From the NCBI GenBank assembly GCA_002255905.1, contig NKIN01000004.1, forward strand, positions 310,001-374,000: DNA of 64,000 bases, given 5' to 3'. Each line of letters starts with the position of its first letter. The first letter of the stretch is position 1. The DNA comes from Burkholderiales bacterium PBB1. Lineage in GTDB: Bacteria; Pseudomonadota; Gammaproteobacteria; Burkholderiales; Burkholderiaceae_C. Under the pieces are notes generated by a model. The model had not been told where the DNA came from and ran no database searches. It was given only the letters and a program-made list of their open reading frames with translations. The translations under genes and the position numbers were made by a program. This document shows positions 1-8,981 of this stretch, piece by piece.

Positions 1-1
1 C

Positions 2-412
2 TACCTGCGCACCGAAGGCGAGTACCACACGCTCGAACTCACGGCCAGCGCGCGCGAGGTGCTGCGCGGCGAGGTGCAACTGCTGCTGCGCGAGCCGAGC
101 GCTGCAACCTCGACAGCGCGCGGCAAGCGCCGCGGCGCGGCCACCTCACGCGGCAGCAGCACCAAGGACAAGGCGCCGCCCGTTCCGCTGGACGACGAAG
201 CCACCGAGCGCTTCGGCGCCTTGAAGGCCTGGCGCGCCGAAGTGGCCCGCGAGCACAACCTGCCGGCCTATGTGGTGTTCCACGATGCCACGCTGGCCGA
301 GATGGCGCGTGCGCAGCCGCAGTCGCTGGACGACCTCGCGCAGATCAGCGGTGTCGGTGCGAAGAAGCTCGAAGCCTACGGACGAGAGATCCTGCGGGTA
401 TTGCAAGGCTAG
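2..412 (+). CDS. recQ: ATP-dependent DNA helicase RecQ, C-terminal fragment
   Basis: Only the last 136 codons are present; the gene enters from the left edge. The fragment begins in the RQC-to-HRDC region (YHTLELTASAREVLRGE) and ends with an HRDC domain (about residues 65-136) carrying the helix-hairpin-helix-like SGVGAKKLEAYG. RecQ is a 3'-5' helicase acting in recombination and fork repair, and HRDC modulates DNA binding. The helicase motor lies outside the window, so the RecQ name rests on this tail. The restriction-modification cassette starts 53 bp downstream. Confidence 0.85.
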   Translation, partial: YLRTEGEYHTLELTASAREVLRGEVQLLLREPSAATSTARGKRRGAATSRGSSTKDKAPPVPLDDEATERFGALKAWRAEVAREHNLPAYVVFHDATLAEMARAQPQSLDDLAQISGVGAKKLEAYGREILRVLQG

Positions 413-465
413 GTGAATGAGAATTCCGGATCTCAAGTGCCTAGCTGACTCCGGACACGACTCCC

Positions 466-1068
466 ATGACCGTCAAACGAAACAAGCTTGACCCAGCGAA
501 GCTGAATCAGAACGCCTCACTGCCCTTCGAGCTGCGCCTTGAAGATTTCCGACTGGCGATCCAGGATGTCTACGATTTCTTTTTCGACGTAAACAACCAT
601 CTGGTTGGTAAAGGCTTGGAACGCCTCGATGACACCTTGCGTCCGGCCATCATGTCTGGGGTCCTATCGGACATGTTGACGGCTAGCTTGGCCAAGCACT
701 CGCGAACGCTGATCGTGAATGCCTATTTCAATGGTCATCCAGACTTGGTCGTCAGAGGGCGATACCCAAACAATGCCATTAAATCTGGCGAACATGGCGT
801 TGAGATCAAGACCACTCGAAAGTCGGGCGGGGCTGTCGACACCCACGGGGCCCGGCAACAGTGGATGTGCGTGTTTGTTTACCAAGTCGACAACAGTACC
901 GAGCCCGCGACGGAGCGTCGCCCTATGACGTTCACCGAGGTGTATCTTGGGCAAGTCGAGGTGGCTGACTTTCGGAAAAACGCGCGTAGTGAGTTGGGTA
1001 CGCGTACTGCAACCCTGCATGCAGAAGGAATTGCCAAGCTCAGAAAGAGTTGGCTGTACTTGAGTTGA
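466..1068 (+). CDS. Putative Type II restriction endonuclease (PD-(D/E)XK)
   Basis: A 200-residue protein with a PD-(D/E)XK-type core: Pro92-Asp93 (HPDLVVRGRYPNN) followed by Glu113-Ile-Lys115 (GVEIKTTRK), the usual metal-binding and catalytic spacing of restriction nucleases. It converges tail to tail with a DNA methyltransferase gene, leaving 5 bp between the stop codons, which is typical of Type II systems. Its bases and codons are clearly less GC-rich than the flanking recQ and lpxR-like genes, suggesting horizontal acquisition. The recognition sequence cannot be read from the protein. I infer that it cuts the site protected by the adjacent methyltransferase. Confidence 0.78.
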   Translation: MTVKRNKLDPAKLNQNASLPFELRLEDFRLAIQDVYDFFFDVNNHLVGKGLERLDDTLRPAIMSGVLSDMLTASLAKHSRTLIVNAYFNGHPDLVVRGRYPNNAIKSGEHGVEIKTTRKSGGAVDTHGARQQWMCVFVYQVDNSTEPATERRPMTFTEVYLGQVEVADFRKNARSELGTRTATLHAEGIAKLRKSWLYLS

Positions 1069-1073
1069 GGTTG

Positions 1074-2204
1074 TCAGTTGGAGTCGACCCGCAGCGCTGC
1101 CAATCGGGGAATGGCTTCACGTGCCAAGTCGAAGTACGTCGGATCTCGTTCGACGCCGACACTTTGATAGCCAACTGCTTCGGCCGCAGCCAAAGTGGAC
1201 CCCGAGCCTGCAAAGGGATCTGCAACCAGCCCTTCACCGAGCGGCAGCACGCCACGTACAACCTTCCTGAGAAACGTTTGCGGTTTCAGGCTGGGGTGGC
1301 CGGCTATGTTGCGCTCCGTGGTGCGCGTAGGCGCTGACTCGATGACATCACCAAAAGGCTGGTCAGCGGAAATGCGCCGAAAGCCCCCAGTGCCCCATTT
1401 GCGCAAATTGTCCTGAACACGGCCCTCGATCGGCTTTCTAAAAAGCAGCCAAGGCTCCCACATCGATCGTGGCATCACGCTCACGCCTGAAAACTCGATA
1501 TGCGCGGCCTTCGGCCGATCGCCGCCGCGCATTGTCATGGTCAGACGAGCCAATTCACCTCGACGCTCGAGGCCGGAATGGGCCAGTGCACTGGACACGA
1601 TGTACGACAACAAGGGATTGCTAGCGACAACCACATTCGCGCCCGGCACCAATACTTTCATCAAGCGTCGCCCCCACGCCTGAAAGAACCTTTCAAGCTC
1701 CTTCAGATCGGCTGGCGTCAAAACAGTGAATCGCGGAAGAGGTGACCGCTTCGAGCCGTCAAAGCTCGGTGGAACTCTCCAAATGCCACCGCCTCTGCCC
1801 CGGCGCAATTTTTCTTGTTCTTCGACTGAATACTCGACCAATCCATAGGGCGGGTCTGTCACGACAGCATGGATCGAATTCGGCGGTTGCCGCTCCAACC
1901 ACGAATTGCAGTCGTCGAGAATCAACCGAGCTCTTCCAAACTGAAATGATTCCGACTCGTTGTTTGCGGCTTCTAGGCTAGGCCGTTCCGTCTCGGCAAA
2001 TCCATGCAAGGCGTACTGTGCTCGATCGGTGCGCGCGAATAGCGCGGGAGTATTCAAGCGAAGGTATGAGCGCACGGACGATGCAGGGACATCGCCAATC
2101 AACTCAATCACGCTACTGGTGATTTCTTGTAGCGTTGCACCCGAAGGCCGTTCCTCCAAAGTTTGGACGATGGCGTCTCGTACCTCCCCAGGTTTTCGTC
2201 TCAT
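1074..2204 (-). CDS. DNA methyltransferase (beta-class, probably N6-adenine) with N-terminal winged-helix-like region
   Basis: A 376-residue S-adenosylmethionine-dependent DNA methyltransferase. DPPY is at about residues 117-120 and the SAM-binding DPFAGSGS at about 329-336, so motif IV precedes motif I (beta order). DPPY favours N6-adenine, but N4-cytosine is not excluded. Residues 1-70 (GATLQEITSSVIELIG, then SVRSYLRLN) look like a winged helix and could contact DNA or regulate the cassette. An in-frame ATG exists at 2258, but the ATG at 2204 is chosen: GGAG (2212-2215) sits 7 nt before it, and a good promoter overlaps the longer N-terminus. It protects host DNA from the convergent endonuclease at 466-1068. 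Confidence 0.85.
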   Translation of the reverse strand: MRRKPGEVRDAIVQTLEERPSGATLQEITSSVIELIGDVPASSVRSYLRLNTPALFARTDRAQYALHGFAETERPSLEAANNESESFQFGRARLILDDCNSWLERQPPNSIHAVVTDPPYGLVEYSVEEQEKLRRGRGGGIWRVPPSFDGSKRSPLPRFTVLTPADLKELERFFQAWGRRLMKVLVPGANVVVASNPLLSYIVSSALAHSGLERRGELARLTMTMRGGDRPKAAHIEFSGVSVMPRSMWEPWLLFRKPIEGRVQDNLRKWGTGGFRRISADQPFGDVIESAPTRTTERNIAGHPSLKPQTFLRKVVRGVLPLGEGLVADPFAGSGSTLAAAEAVGYQSVGVERDPTYFDLAREAIPRLAALRVDSN

Positions 2205-2229
2205 GTTGAGCCTCCAAAAGCGAGGATTC

Positions 2230-2258
2230 AGTATAGACGTCTGGACGTCTTGGGACAA
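2230..2258 (-). promoter_or_regulatory. Methyltransferase promoter with palindromic operator in the spacer
   Basis: Read on the minus strand: -35 TTGTCC (2253-2258), a 17-nt spacer and -10 TATACT (2230-2235), about 25 nt before the chosen ATG. The perfect inverted repeat AGACGT-N4-ACGTCT (2235-2250) fills the spacer and touches the -10. This is a classical place for a repressor operator. No separate controller (C) protein gene is present, so the methyltransferase's own N-terminal domain is the obvious candidate regulator (inference). Confidence 0.6.
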
Positions 2259-2431
2259 AAGTATTTGGGAGCTGATGTACCGGCTGATCCCCTGATCTAT
2301 AGGGTGGCAGATTTATGTAAAGGCCGTTGCTGTCCATCCACGTGAACCCGGCTTGTGGCGCCGATGAGCGGTCTCTAAGCTCCGACGCGATTCATGTCAG
2401 GCGATGTGTCCGTTCGTTGCAAAATTCCCCG

Positions 2432-3532
2432 ATGTCGACATACACCCCACGGGTCGCCAGCCCTGCAACGTGGCTCCATGGCGCCAAGCGCGTCGTTTCG
2501 CTGACGGCCCTGATCGGCGTCTGTCTGTGCACCGAGGCGATCGCCCAGTCGTCCGCGGCCAGCCCGCCCCCCGGCGGCATCGGCAAGAACTCCTGGACCT
2601 TCGCCATGGACAACGACTTCCTGGCGTTGAGCAGCCGCGATGCAGGCTACTCCGGTGGATTCATGTTCACGATCTCGGGCCCCGATGCGGCGGACAACCT
2701 GGTGTCGCTCGACGGCGTGCTCGGCTTCCTCGACGACTGGTGGCTGCCCGGTGCGACCCGAACGTCGTCGAAAACCGGCCTGCAGTTCGGCGCCCAGGCC
2801 TACACCCCGGAAGACAAGAAATCCCGCGCACCGATCTACGACGACCGGCCCTACGCCGGTCTGTTCTCGCTGACCAGCACCCGCATGACCATCGCCGACG
2901 CCGGCCAGGTGGCGTGGTCCTCGGCGTTCACCGTCGGCGTGCTCGGCACCGGGCTGGGCAAGCACCTGCACCGGGGTTTTCACAGCCTGATCGGCAGCCA
3001 GAAACCCAACGGCTACAGCCACCAGATCTCCGAAGGCGGTGAGCCCACATTGAAGTACACCGCGCGCCGGCAGGGCCTGATCGCCAAGTACCGCTCGCTG
3101 GCGGGTGCGCGGGCCGACTTCAAGTGGGGCGCCGAAGCCAGCCTGGGCTACATGACCGAGGCCCGCGCGATGGTGTCCGGCCGCTGGGGCAAGTTCTCCA
3201 CACCGTGGTGGTCGCTGTACCCGGAGCGCAGCGAGTACTACGCGCCCCCCGCCACCAGCATCGACGGCGATCTGTACCTGATGTACGGCGGCAGCGCCAG
3301 CCTGCGGGGCTACAACGTGCTGCTGCAGGGGCAGTTCCGTCATTCGGACGTCACCTTCTCGTCCAGCCAGCTCGAGCGGGTGGTGGGCGAGGCCTACCTG
3401 GGCGTGGTGTGGGGCATCACCCGCCAGACCAGCCTGAGCTACGTGGTCCGTTTCCAGTCGGCCGAGATCAAGCATGGCCCGGGTGCACGCGACACCTACG
3501 TCGGCAGCCTGTACCTGAACGTCGGGTTCTGA
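2432..3532 (+). CDS. LpxR-family outer-membrane lipid A deacylase
   Basis: A 366-residue protein of the LpxR (DUF2219) family, whose characterised members remove the 3'-acyloxyacyl chain of lipid A in the outer membrane. A signal peptide covers about residues 1-38 (cleavage near AIA/Q). The family signature [22 protein letters not shown] follows at 55-76 and contains the Asn-Asp pair typical of the active site. The [15 protein letters not shown] segment carries the conserved His region. The C-terminus ends in Phe (YLNVGF), as in beta-barrel proteins. The first in-frame ATG (2327) would add 35 residues with no signal-peptide logic, so the ATG at 2432 is preferred. uvrA begins 9 bp after the stop. 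Confidence 0.8.
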   Translation: MSTYTPRVASPATWLHGAKRVVSLTALIGVCLCTEAIAQSSAASPPPGGIGKNSWTFAMDNDFLALSSRDAGYSGGFMFTISGPDAADNLVSLDGVLGFLDDWWLPGATRTSSKTGLQFGAQAYTPEDKKSRAPIYDDRPYAGLFSLTSTRMTIADAGQVAWSSAFTVGVLGTGLGKHLHRGFHSLIGSQKPNGYSHQISEGGEPTLKYTARRQGLIAKYRSLAGARADFKWGAEASLGYMTEARAMVSGRWGKFSTPWWSLYPERSEYYAPPATSIDGDLYLMYGGSASLRGYNVLLQGQFRHSDVTFSSSQLERVVGEAYLGVVWGITRQTSLSYVVRFQSAEIKHGPGARDTYVGSLYLNVGF

Positions 3533-3541
3533 GCGCCGCGT

Positions 3542-6454
3542 GTGACCCGCGAGACTTCTCTGGAAGCACGCGTCATCCGCGTGCGGGGCGCCCGCACCCA
3601 CAACCTGAAGAACATCGATGTCGACATCCCGCGGCATCGGCTGGTCGTCATCACCGGCCTGAGCGGCTCGGGCAAGTCGAGCCTGGCGTTCGACACCTTG
3701 TATGCCGAAGGCCAGCGGCGCTATGTGGAAAGCCTCAACACCTACGCGCGGCAGTTCCTGCAGCTGATGGACAAGCCCGATGTCGACATCATCGAAGGCC
3801 TGAGCCCGGCGATCAGCATCGAGCAGAAGGCGACCTCGCACAACCCACGCTCCACCGTGGGCACCGTCACCGAGATCCACGACTACCTGCGCCTGCTCTA
3901 CGCCCGCGCCGGCACGCCGTTCTGCCCCGACCACCACCTGGCCCTGCAGGCTCAGAGCGTGAGCCAGATGGTCGATGCCACGCTGGCGCTGCCCGAGGGC
4001 ACGCGGCTGATGGTGCTGGCGCCGGTGGTGCGCGAGCGCAAGGGTGAGTTCGCCGAGCTGTTCGCCGAGATGCAGGCGCAGGGCTATGTGCGCTTTCGCA
4101 TCGACGGGACGGCATACGAGGCCAGCGACCTGCCTGTGCTGAAGAAGAACGAGAAGCACGACATCGACGTGGTGCTCGATCGCGTCAAGATCGTCCAACC
4201 CACCAGCGCCGAGGCCGACAGCGGACTTCAGCAGCGCCTGGCCGAAAGTTTCGAGGCCGCGCTGCGCATCGCCGATGGCCGGGCCATCGCGTTCGAGATG
4301 GACGATGGCCGTGAGCATCTCTTTTCCAGCAAGTTCGCCTGCCCGATCTGCAGCTACGCGCTGGCCGAGCTGGAGCCGCGGCTGTTTTCGTTCAATTCGC
4401 CGCAGGGTGCGTGCCCGACCTGCGACGGCATCGGCCACGTCACGGTGTTCGACCCGCAGCGCGTGGTCGGCTTCCCGAGCCTCAGCCTGGCGAGCGGTGC
4501 GGTCAAGGGCTGGGATCGGCGCAACAGCTACACCTTCACCTTGCTCGAAGCGGTGGCCAGGCACTACCGCTTCGACATCGACACGCCGTTCGATGCCCTG
4601 CCTGCAGCGATGCAGCAGGTGCTGCTCTATGGCTCGGGCGATGAAGAGATCAGCTTCGTCTACACCGCCGACGCGATCGGGCGTGGTGGCGCCACCAAGG
4701 CGCGCAGCGTCAAGCGCAAGCACCCCTTCGAAGGGATCATCCCGACGCTGGAGCGCCGCTACCGTGAAACCGATTCGGCGCTGGTGCGTGAAGACCTGGC
4801 GCGCTACCAGAACCCCAAGCCGTGCCCCGATTGCGGCGGCACCCGGCTGCGGCGCGAGGCGCGGCATGTGTTCCTGCAGGGTCTTGACGACGAGATCGGT
4901 GAGCCGATCTACCGTGTGGAAAGCACCACGCTGCGCGAGGGACTGGCCTACTTCGAGCGGCTGCAGCTCAAGGGCGCCAAGGCCGAGATCGCCGACAAGG
5001 TGATCCGCGAGATCCGTTCGCGGCTGAAGTTTCTCAACGACGTCGGCCTGAACTACCTGAGCCTGGACCGCAGTGCCGACACGCTGAGTGGCGGCGAGTC
5101 GCAGCGCATCCGGCTCGCCTCACAGATCGGCAGTGGCCTCACCGGCGTGATGTATGTGCTTGACGAGCCCAGCATCGGCCTGCACCAGCGCGACAACGAG
5201 CGGCTGCTCGGCACGCTGCGCCACCTGCGCGACATCGGCAACAGCGTGCTGGTGGTCGAGCACGACGAAGACGCGATCCGCGCCGCCGACCATGTGATCG
5301 ACATGGGCCCGGGTGCCGGCGTGCATGGCGGCCGCGTGATGGCGCAGGGCACGCCCGACGAGGTGGCCGCGAACCCCGCTTCGCTGACCGGCCAGTACCT
5401 GTCGCGGGCTCTGCGCATCGCTGTTCCGAAGCGGCGTGCGCCCACACCAGGCCAGGTGCTGCGCATTGCGAACGCGCGCGGCCACAATCTGAAGAACGTC
5501 AGCGTCGAGATCCCGATCGGCCTGCTGACCTGCGTGACCGGCGTCTCGGGTTCGGGCAAGAGCACGCTGGTCAACGACACGCTGTACGCGGCGGTCGCAC
5601 GCAAGCTCTACAACAGCCACGCCGAGGCCGCGCCGCACGATGCGATCGAAGGGCTCGACGCCTTCGACAAGGCCATCAACGTCGATCAGAGCCCGATCGG
5701 CCGCACGCCGCGCAGCAACCCGGCCACCTACACCGGCATGTTCACGCCCATCCGCGAGCTGTACGCCGAGATGAACACCGCGAAGGAGCGCGGCTACGGG
5801 CCCGGCCGCTTCAGCTTCAACGTCAGCGCGTCGGCCGGCGGCGGGCGCTGCGAGGCCTGCCAGGGCGATGGTGTGCTGAAGGTCGAGATGCACTTCCTGC
5901 CCGATGTCTACGTCACCTGCGACGTCTGCCAGGGCCAGCGCTACAACCGCGAGACGCTGGAGGTGCTCTACCGCGGCAAGAACATCACCGAGGTGCTGGC
6001 GCTGACCGTCGAGGACGCGCATGCGCATTTCAGTGCCGTGCCCAACATCGCGCGCCGGCTGCAGACGCTGCTCGACGTGGGGCTGGGCTACATCCGGCTC
6101 GGGCAGAGCGCGACCACGCTGTCGGGCGGCGAAGCGCAGCGGGTGAAGCTGGCGCTGGAGTTGAGCAAGCGCGACACCGGTCGCACGCTGTACATCCTCG
6201 ACGAGCCCACCACCGGACTGCACTTCGCCGACATTGCGCTGCTGCTGAAGGTGCTGCACCAGCTGCGCGACGCGGGCAACACCATCGTCGTGATCGAGCA
6301 CAACCTCGATGTCATCAAGACCGCCGACTGGCTGATCGACATGGGCCCCGAAGGCGGTGCCGGCGGCGGGCAGGTGGTGGTGGTGGGCACACCCGAAACC
6401 GTGGCGGCGTGCTCTGCGAGTGACACCGGGCGGTATCTGGGTCCGCTGCTGTAG
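3542..6454 (+). CDS. uvrA: Excinuclease ABC subunit A
   Basis: A full-length 970-residue UvrA, the ATPase that recognises lesions and loads UvrB in nucleotide excision repair. Two ABC modules are visible: Walker A GLSGSGKS at 39-46 and GVSGSGKS in the second half, with LSGGESQRI and LSGGEAQRV signatures. Zinc-binding CxxC pairs are present (CPIC/CPTC and CEAC/CDVC). The start is GTG, 9 bp after the LpxR-like gene, so the two may share a transcript. No LexA-type operator is evident in the short gap; any SOS promoter would lie inside or upstream of the lpxR-like gene. Confidence 0.97.
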   Translation: MTRETSLEARVIRVRGARTHNLKNIDVDIPRHRLVVITGLSGSGKSSLAFDTLYAEGQRRYVESLNTYARQFLQLMDKPDVDIIEGLSPAISIEQKATSHNPRSTVGTVTEIHDYLRLLYARAGTPFCPDHHLALQAQSVSQMVDATLALPEGTRLMVLAPVVRERKGEFAELFAEMQAQGYVRFRIDGTAYEASDLPVLKKNEKHDIDVVLDRVKIVQPTSAEADSGLQQRLAESFEAALRIADGRAIAFEMDDGREHLFSSKFACPICSYALAELEPRLFSFNSPQGACPTCDGIGHVTVFDPQRVVGFPSLSLASGAVKGWDRRNSYTFTLLEAVARHYRFDIDTPFDALPAAMQQVLLYGSGDEEISFVYTADAIGRGGATKARSVKRKHPFEGIIPTLERRYRETDSALVREDLARYQNPKPCPDCGGTRLRREARHVFLQGLDDEIGEPIYRVESTTLREGLAYFERLQLKGAKAEIADKVIREIRSRLKFLNDVGLNYLSLDRSADTLSGGESQRIRLASQIGSGLTGVMYVLDEPSIGLHQRDNERLLGTLRHLRDIGNSVLVVEHDEDAIRAADHVIDMGPGAGVHGGRVMAQGTPDEVAANPASLTGQYLSRALRIAVPKRRAPTPGQVLRIANARGHNLKNVSVEIPIGLLTCVTGVSGSGKSTLVNDTLYAAVARKLYNSHAEAAPHDAIEGLDAFDKAINVDQSPIGRTPRSNPATYTGMFTPIRELYAEMNTAKERGYGPGRFSFNVSASAGGGRCEACQGDGVLKVEMHFLPDVYVTCDVCQGQRYNRETLEVLYRGKNITEVLALTVEDAHAHFSAVPNIARRLQTLLDVGLGYIRLGQSATTLSGGEAQRVKLALELSKRDTGRTLYILDEPTTGLHFADIALLLKVLHQLRDAGNTIVVIEHNLDVIKTADWLIDMGPEGGAGGGQVVVVGTPETVAACSASDTGRYLGPLL

Positions 6455-6471
6455 GGATCTGCTGGAGGGGT

Positions 6472-6547
6472 TGGTGCGCCCGGCTGGGATCGAACCAGCA
6501 ACCCCTGCCTTCGGAGGGCAGTACTCTATCCATTGAGCTACGGACGC
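6472..6547 (-). tRNA. tRNA-Arg (anticodon CCG)
   Basis: The minus strand folds as a 76-nt cloverleaf including an encoded CCA. The acceptor strand GCGTCCG pairs with CGGGCGC through one T-G wobble. The anticodon stem CTGCC/GGCAG encloses the loop CTCCGAA, giving anticodon CCG, which reads the arginine codon CGG. The T arm is GCTGG-TTCGATC-CCAGC. It lies 17 bp past the uvrA stop on the opposite strand. No integrase or duplicated 3' end is seen nearby, so it shows no sign of use as an attachment site. Confidence 0.95.
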
Positions 6548-6557
6548 AACGCCCGCG

Positions 6558-6563
6558 ATTGTA
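6558..6563 (-). promoter_or_regulatory. Putative -10 box of tRNA-Arg
   Basis: TACAAT on the minus strand ends 10 nt before the mature 5' end of tRNA-Arg, a suitable distance for a -10 element. No convincing -35 is seen upstream. Confidence 0.45.
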
Positions 6564-6639
6564 GTGGGCGCCTCTGGCCAGGCGGCCGCGCGAGCCCTTC
6601 TGTCCTGCCGCGCAGCCCTCCAGTGACCACCCCCGGCTT

Positions 6640-6711
6640 TATACTTGGCGGCTGTGCTGACGCGGTCCGCTTCGGGTTGCGTCTCCGGGTCTTGCCGGAT
6701 CCGGACCGCGT
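6640..6711 (+). promoter_or_regulatory. -10 box and structured leader of the cytochrome c gene
   Basis: TATACT (6640-6645) is a good -10 match and would give a leader of about 115 nt before the ATG at 6769. The leader holds a perfect 10-bp inverted repeat, ACGCGGTCCG (6660-6669) with CGGACCGCGT (6702-6711). Nested inside is a small hairpin, TCCGG-N6-CCGGA (6684-6699). It could be an mRNA control or stability element. It matches no riboswitch consensus I can recognise. Confidence 0.4.
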
Positions 6712-6768
6712 GACGGCGCGCACGAATCCGATTTGCATATCAGCATCACCCCGCGATCCGAGGAATTC

Positions 6769-7689
6769 ATGAGCGACGCCAGCCACTCCCACGAAGAAGA
6801 AAACCACGAAGGACCGATCAAGACGCCCAAGCAGCTGATCGTCACGGTATTGCTCTCCTTCGTGGTGCCGGTGATCGCCATCGTGCTGCTCGCCAGCTAC
6901 GTCACCGCCGACAAGAAGCCGGCGGCCGGCAGCGACGTGTTGACGCCCGAGTCGATCGCTCGCCGCATCGCACCGGTCGGCTCGGTCACGATCAAGGACG
7001 TGGCCAACCCGGCGTCGTGGAAAACCGGCGAACAGGTGTTTGCGGCGCAGTGCTCGGCCTGCCACTCGGCAGGGCTGGCCGGTGCGCCGAAGTTCGGCGA
7101 CGCCGCGGCCTGGGCGCCGCGCATCGCGCAGGGATACGACGTGCTGCTGACCAGTGCGCTGAAAGGCAAGAATGCCATGGGCGCCCAGGGCGGCGGCGAT
7201 TACAGCGACATCGAGATCGGGCGTGCGGTCGTCTACATGGCCAACAAGGCCGGTGCCAAGTTCCCCGAGCCAGCGGCCCCCGGCGCGGCCCCGGCTGCTG
7301 ACGCGGCCCCGGCCGCCGAGCCCGCAGCCGAACCTGTCGCTGCTGCACCAGAGCCAGCGCCTGCTGCACCGGCCCCTGCGCCAGTGGAGTCGAAGCCGGC
7401 CCCAGCGCCTGCGGTGGTGGCCGCCGCTGCGGTACCTGCCGCCGCAGCGACCAATGCAGTTCCAGCGCTGTACACCCAGGTCTGCTCGGTCTGTCACGGT
7501 GCCGGGATCGCCGGTGCGCCGAAGCTGGGCGACAAGGCTGCCTGGGCGCCCCGTCTGGCACAGGGCATCGATGGCCTGACGGCAAACGCCATCAAGGGCA
7601 AGAACGCGATGCCGCCGCGTGGTGGCTCGCAAGGCAGCGATGCCGACATCAAGGCCGTGGTCACTTACATGGTCAATGCCGCCAAGTAA
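6769..7689 (+). CDS. Membrane-anchored di-heme cytochrome c5-like protein
   Basis: A 306-residue protein. A His/Glu-rich cytoplasmic tail (1-20) is followed by one transmembrane segment (about 23-45) and two class I cytochrome c domains with CSACH (95-99) and CSVCH (239-243). Met137 and Met281 in KGKNAM are the likely sixth heme ligands. A Pro/Ala linker (about 167-230) joins the domains, which are clearly internal duplicates. Such proteins shuttle electrons in the periplasm, for example towards terminal oxidases. The ATG at 6769 follows GAGGAA. The gene is monocistronic, with its own terminator at 7708. The partner oxidase is not in the window. Confidence 0.88.
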   Translation: MSDASHSHEEENHEGPIKTPKQLIVTVLLSFVVPVIAIVLLASYVTADKKPAAGSDVLTPESIARRIAPVGSVTIKDVANPASWKTGEQVFAAQCSACHSAGLAGAPKFGDAAAWAPRIAQGYDVLLTSALKGKNAMGAQGGGDYSDIEIGRAVVYMANKAGAKFPEPAAPGAAPAADAAPAAEPAAEPVAAAPEPAPAAPAPAPVESKPAPAPAVVAAAAVPAAAATNAVPALYTQVCSVCHGAGIAGAPKLGDKAAWAPRLAQGIDGLTANAIKGKNAMPPRGGSQGSDADIKAVVTYMVNAAK

Positions 7690-7707
7690 GCACCTGGCAC
7701 GCCGCTG

Positions 7708-7733
7708 AAAGCCGACCCTCGGGTCGGCTTTTT
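7708..7733 (+). terminator. Rho-independent terminator of the cytochrome c gene
   Basis: A 10-bp stem AAAGCCGACC/GGTCGGCTTT with a 4-nt loop runs into a T-tract 18 bp after the stop codon. This is the clearest intrinsic terminator in the window. Confidence 0.85.
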
Positions 7734-7886
7734 CATGCCCGGTCCCAGCGGGCTGGAAAAGGTTTTCGTGTTTCGTGGTGGCTGCTGCATCTGAAATGCG
7801 CAGTGGTTCGTTGTGGTGTCAGAGCGTCGCATGCAGTCGCTTTGGATTTCACCTTTCAACCACCCATTTCGTTGCGGAGCCTCCTC

Positions 7887-8426
7887 ATGAAATCAAACGT
7901 CTCTCTGTTCACCCTGGCCACCCTGTGCGCTGTGAGCTTTTGCGCCAGCGCGGCACCGTCTCCGGCCGTCGACAACGCCGCGTTGCCCGAGCCGGTGCGC
8001 GTGCCTGCGGGCCACAAGCAGTTGCTCTCAGCCACCGGCGTTGGCGAGCTGACCTATGAATGCCGCGAGAAGAAGGACGCTGCCGGCGTGTTCGAATGGG
8101 CCTTCGTCGGACCGGTGGCCAAGCTGTACTCGTCCGACAAGAAGGAGATCGGCAAGTACTACGCGGGCCCCACCTGGGAGTCTGTCGACGGCTCCAAGGT
8201 CACTGGCAAGCAGGTCGCCGTGGCGCCTGCCGCGCCGGGCAGCATCCCGCTGCAACTGGTCAAGGCCGAGCCCGCCCTGGCTGCGGGCGCGATGGCAGGC
8301 GTCAGCTACATCCAGCGTCTGAACACCAAGGGCGGCGTGGCACCGGCCGCCGCCTGCACCAGCGACACCAAGGGCGCGCGCCAGCAGGTGGCCTACGAGG
8401 CCGAGTACGTGTTCTACGGCAGCTGA
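7887..8426 (+). CDS. Secreted DUF3455 protein
   Basis: A 179-residue protein with a signal peptide (about 1-22, ending CASA). The mature part fits the DUF3455 family: VPAGHKQLLSATGVGELTYEC near the start, W-E-FVGPVAKLY and YYAGPTWES in the middle, and a VAYEAEYVFYG tail. The family is common in proteobacteria and fungi as a secreted protein, and its biochemical role is unknown to me. The ATG at 7887 is chosen because the signal peptide starts there; an upstream ATG at 7803 adds 28 unlikely residues. The last 13 bp overlap the convergent gene at 8414. Confidence 0.75.
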   Translation: MKSNVSLFTLATLCAVSFCASAAPSPAVDNAALPEPVRVPAGHKQLLSATGVGELTYECREKKDAAGVFEWAFVGPVAKLYSSDKKEIGKYYAGPTWESVDGSKVTGKQVAVAPAAPGSIPLQLVKAEPALAAGAMAGVSYIQRLNTKGGVAPAAACTSDTKGARQQVAYEAEYVFYGS

Positions 8427-8965
8427 GCGGCCGCATCCGATGCCGGGCTCAGCCGGTAACGGAATTGCCCGGGCAGGTCGGCGAACTTCGCTACGCCGAC
8501 CTGCCAGAGGCCACACTCGATCGCATCCGCGGCCGTCTCCATGTCCAGCGTGTGCACCAGGCCCAGACCGAGGTCGGTGGCCAGGAACAACCGCCCCTGC
8601 TCGTCGAGCCAGGCCGATGCGAACACCGCGGGCAGGCCGCTGTGGCTGTGCACGGCCACCTGCTGGCTTGAATCGATGCATTGCAGTCGCCATACCCACG
8701 GTGCGGCTTCCAGCTCGACATACACCCGCTGCGGCCCGTTCTGGAAGTACCAGGCGCCTGCCCCGTCGCAGGCGTAGTTGCGCTCGATGAACGCGCGCAG
8801 CCCGGCATGTTCGAGCCTGCTGCCCTTGGCGCGCGGGAAGCTGCCAGTTGACTGCACCCGGTCATCGCGCAGGTACCAGTCGCCGCGCGCGTCCAGCCCC
8901 AGCCAGCCGCGGCAATGCGGCACGTTCGGCCATTTCGCCAGCGCAGCGGCAACGATGTCGTCCAT
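8414..8965 (-). CDS. Conserved hypothetical protein (DUF2944-like, name uncertain)
   Basis: A 183-residue soluble protein starting MDDIVAAALAKWPNVPHCRGWLGLD, with a conserved central part (FIERNYACDGAGAWYFQNGPQRVYVELE). I recognise the pattern as a family seen in Burkholderiales genomes but know no function. There is no signal peptide, membrane segment or obvious catalytic motif. The in-frame ATG at 9055 would push into the upstream hydrolase gene, so the ATG at 8965 is preferred. The gene follows the YheT-type hydrolase by 16 bp on the same strand and is probably cotranscribed with it. Its 3' end overlaps the convergent DUF3455 gene. Confidence 0.65.
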   Translation of the reverse strand: MDDIVAAALAKWPNVPHCRGWLGLDARGDWYLRDDRVQSTGSFPRAKGSRLEHAGLRAFIERNYACDGAGAWYFQNGPQRVYVELEAAPWVWRLQCIDSSQQVAVHSHSGLPAVFASAWLDEQGRLFLATDLGLGLVHTLDMETAADAIECGLWQVGVAKFADLPGQFRYRLSPASDAAAQLP

Positions 8966-8981
8966 GGGGATCGTCTGCGGG

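Noticed and set aside
2375-4867. 830-codon open frame on the minus strand across lpxR and uvrA
   Set aside because: Shadow frame opposite well-recognised genes; composition is typical of high-GC antisense frames with no family motif.
6472-6547. tRNA-Arg as a phage or island attachment site
   Set aside because: No integrase, no duplicated tRNA 3' end and core genes on both sides.
6646-6768. Known riboswitch in the cytochrome leader
   Set aside because: No recognised conserved core is visible; only stems are seen.
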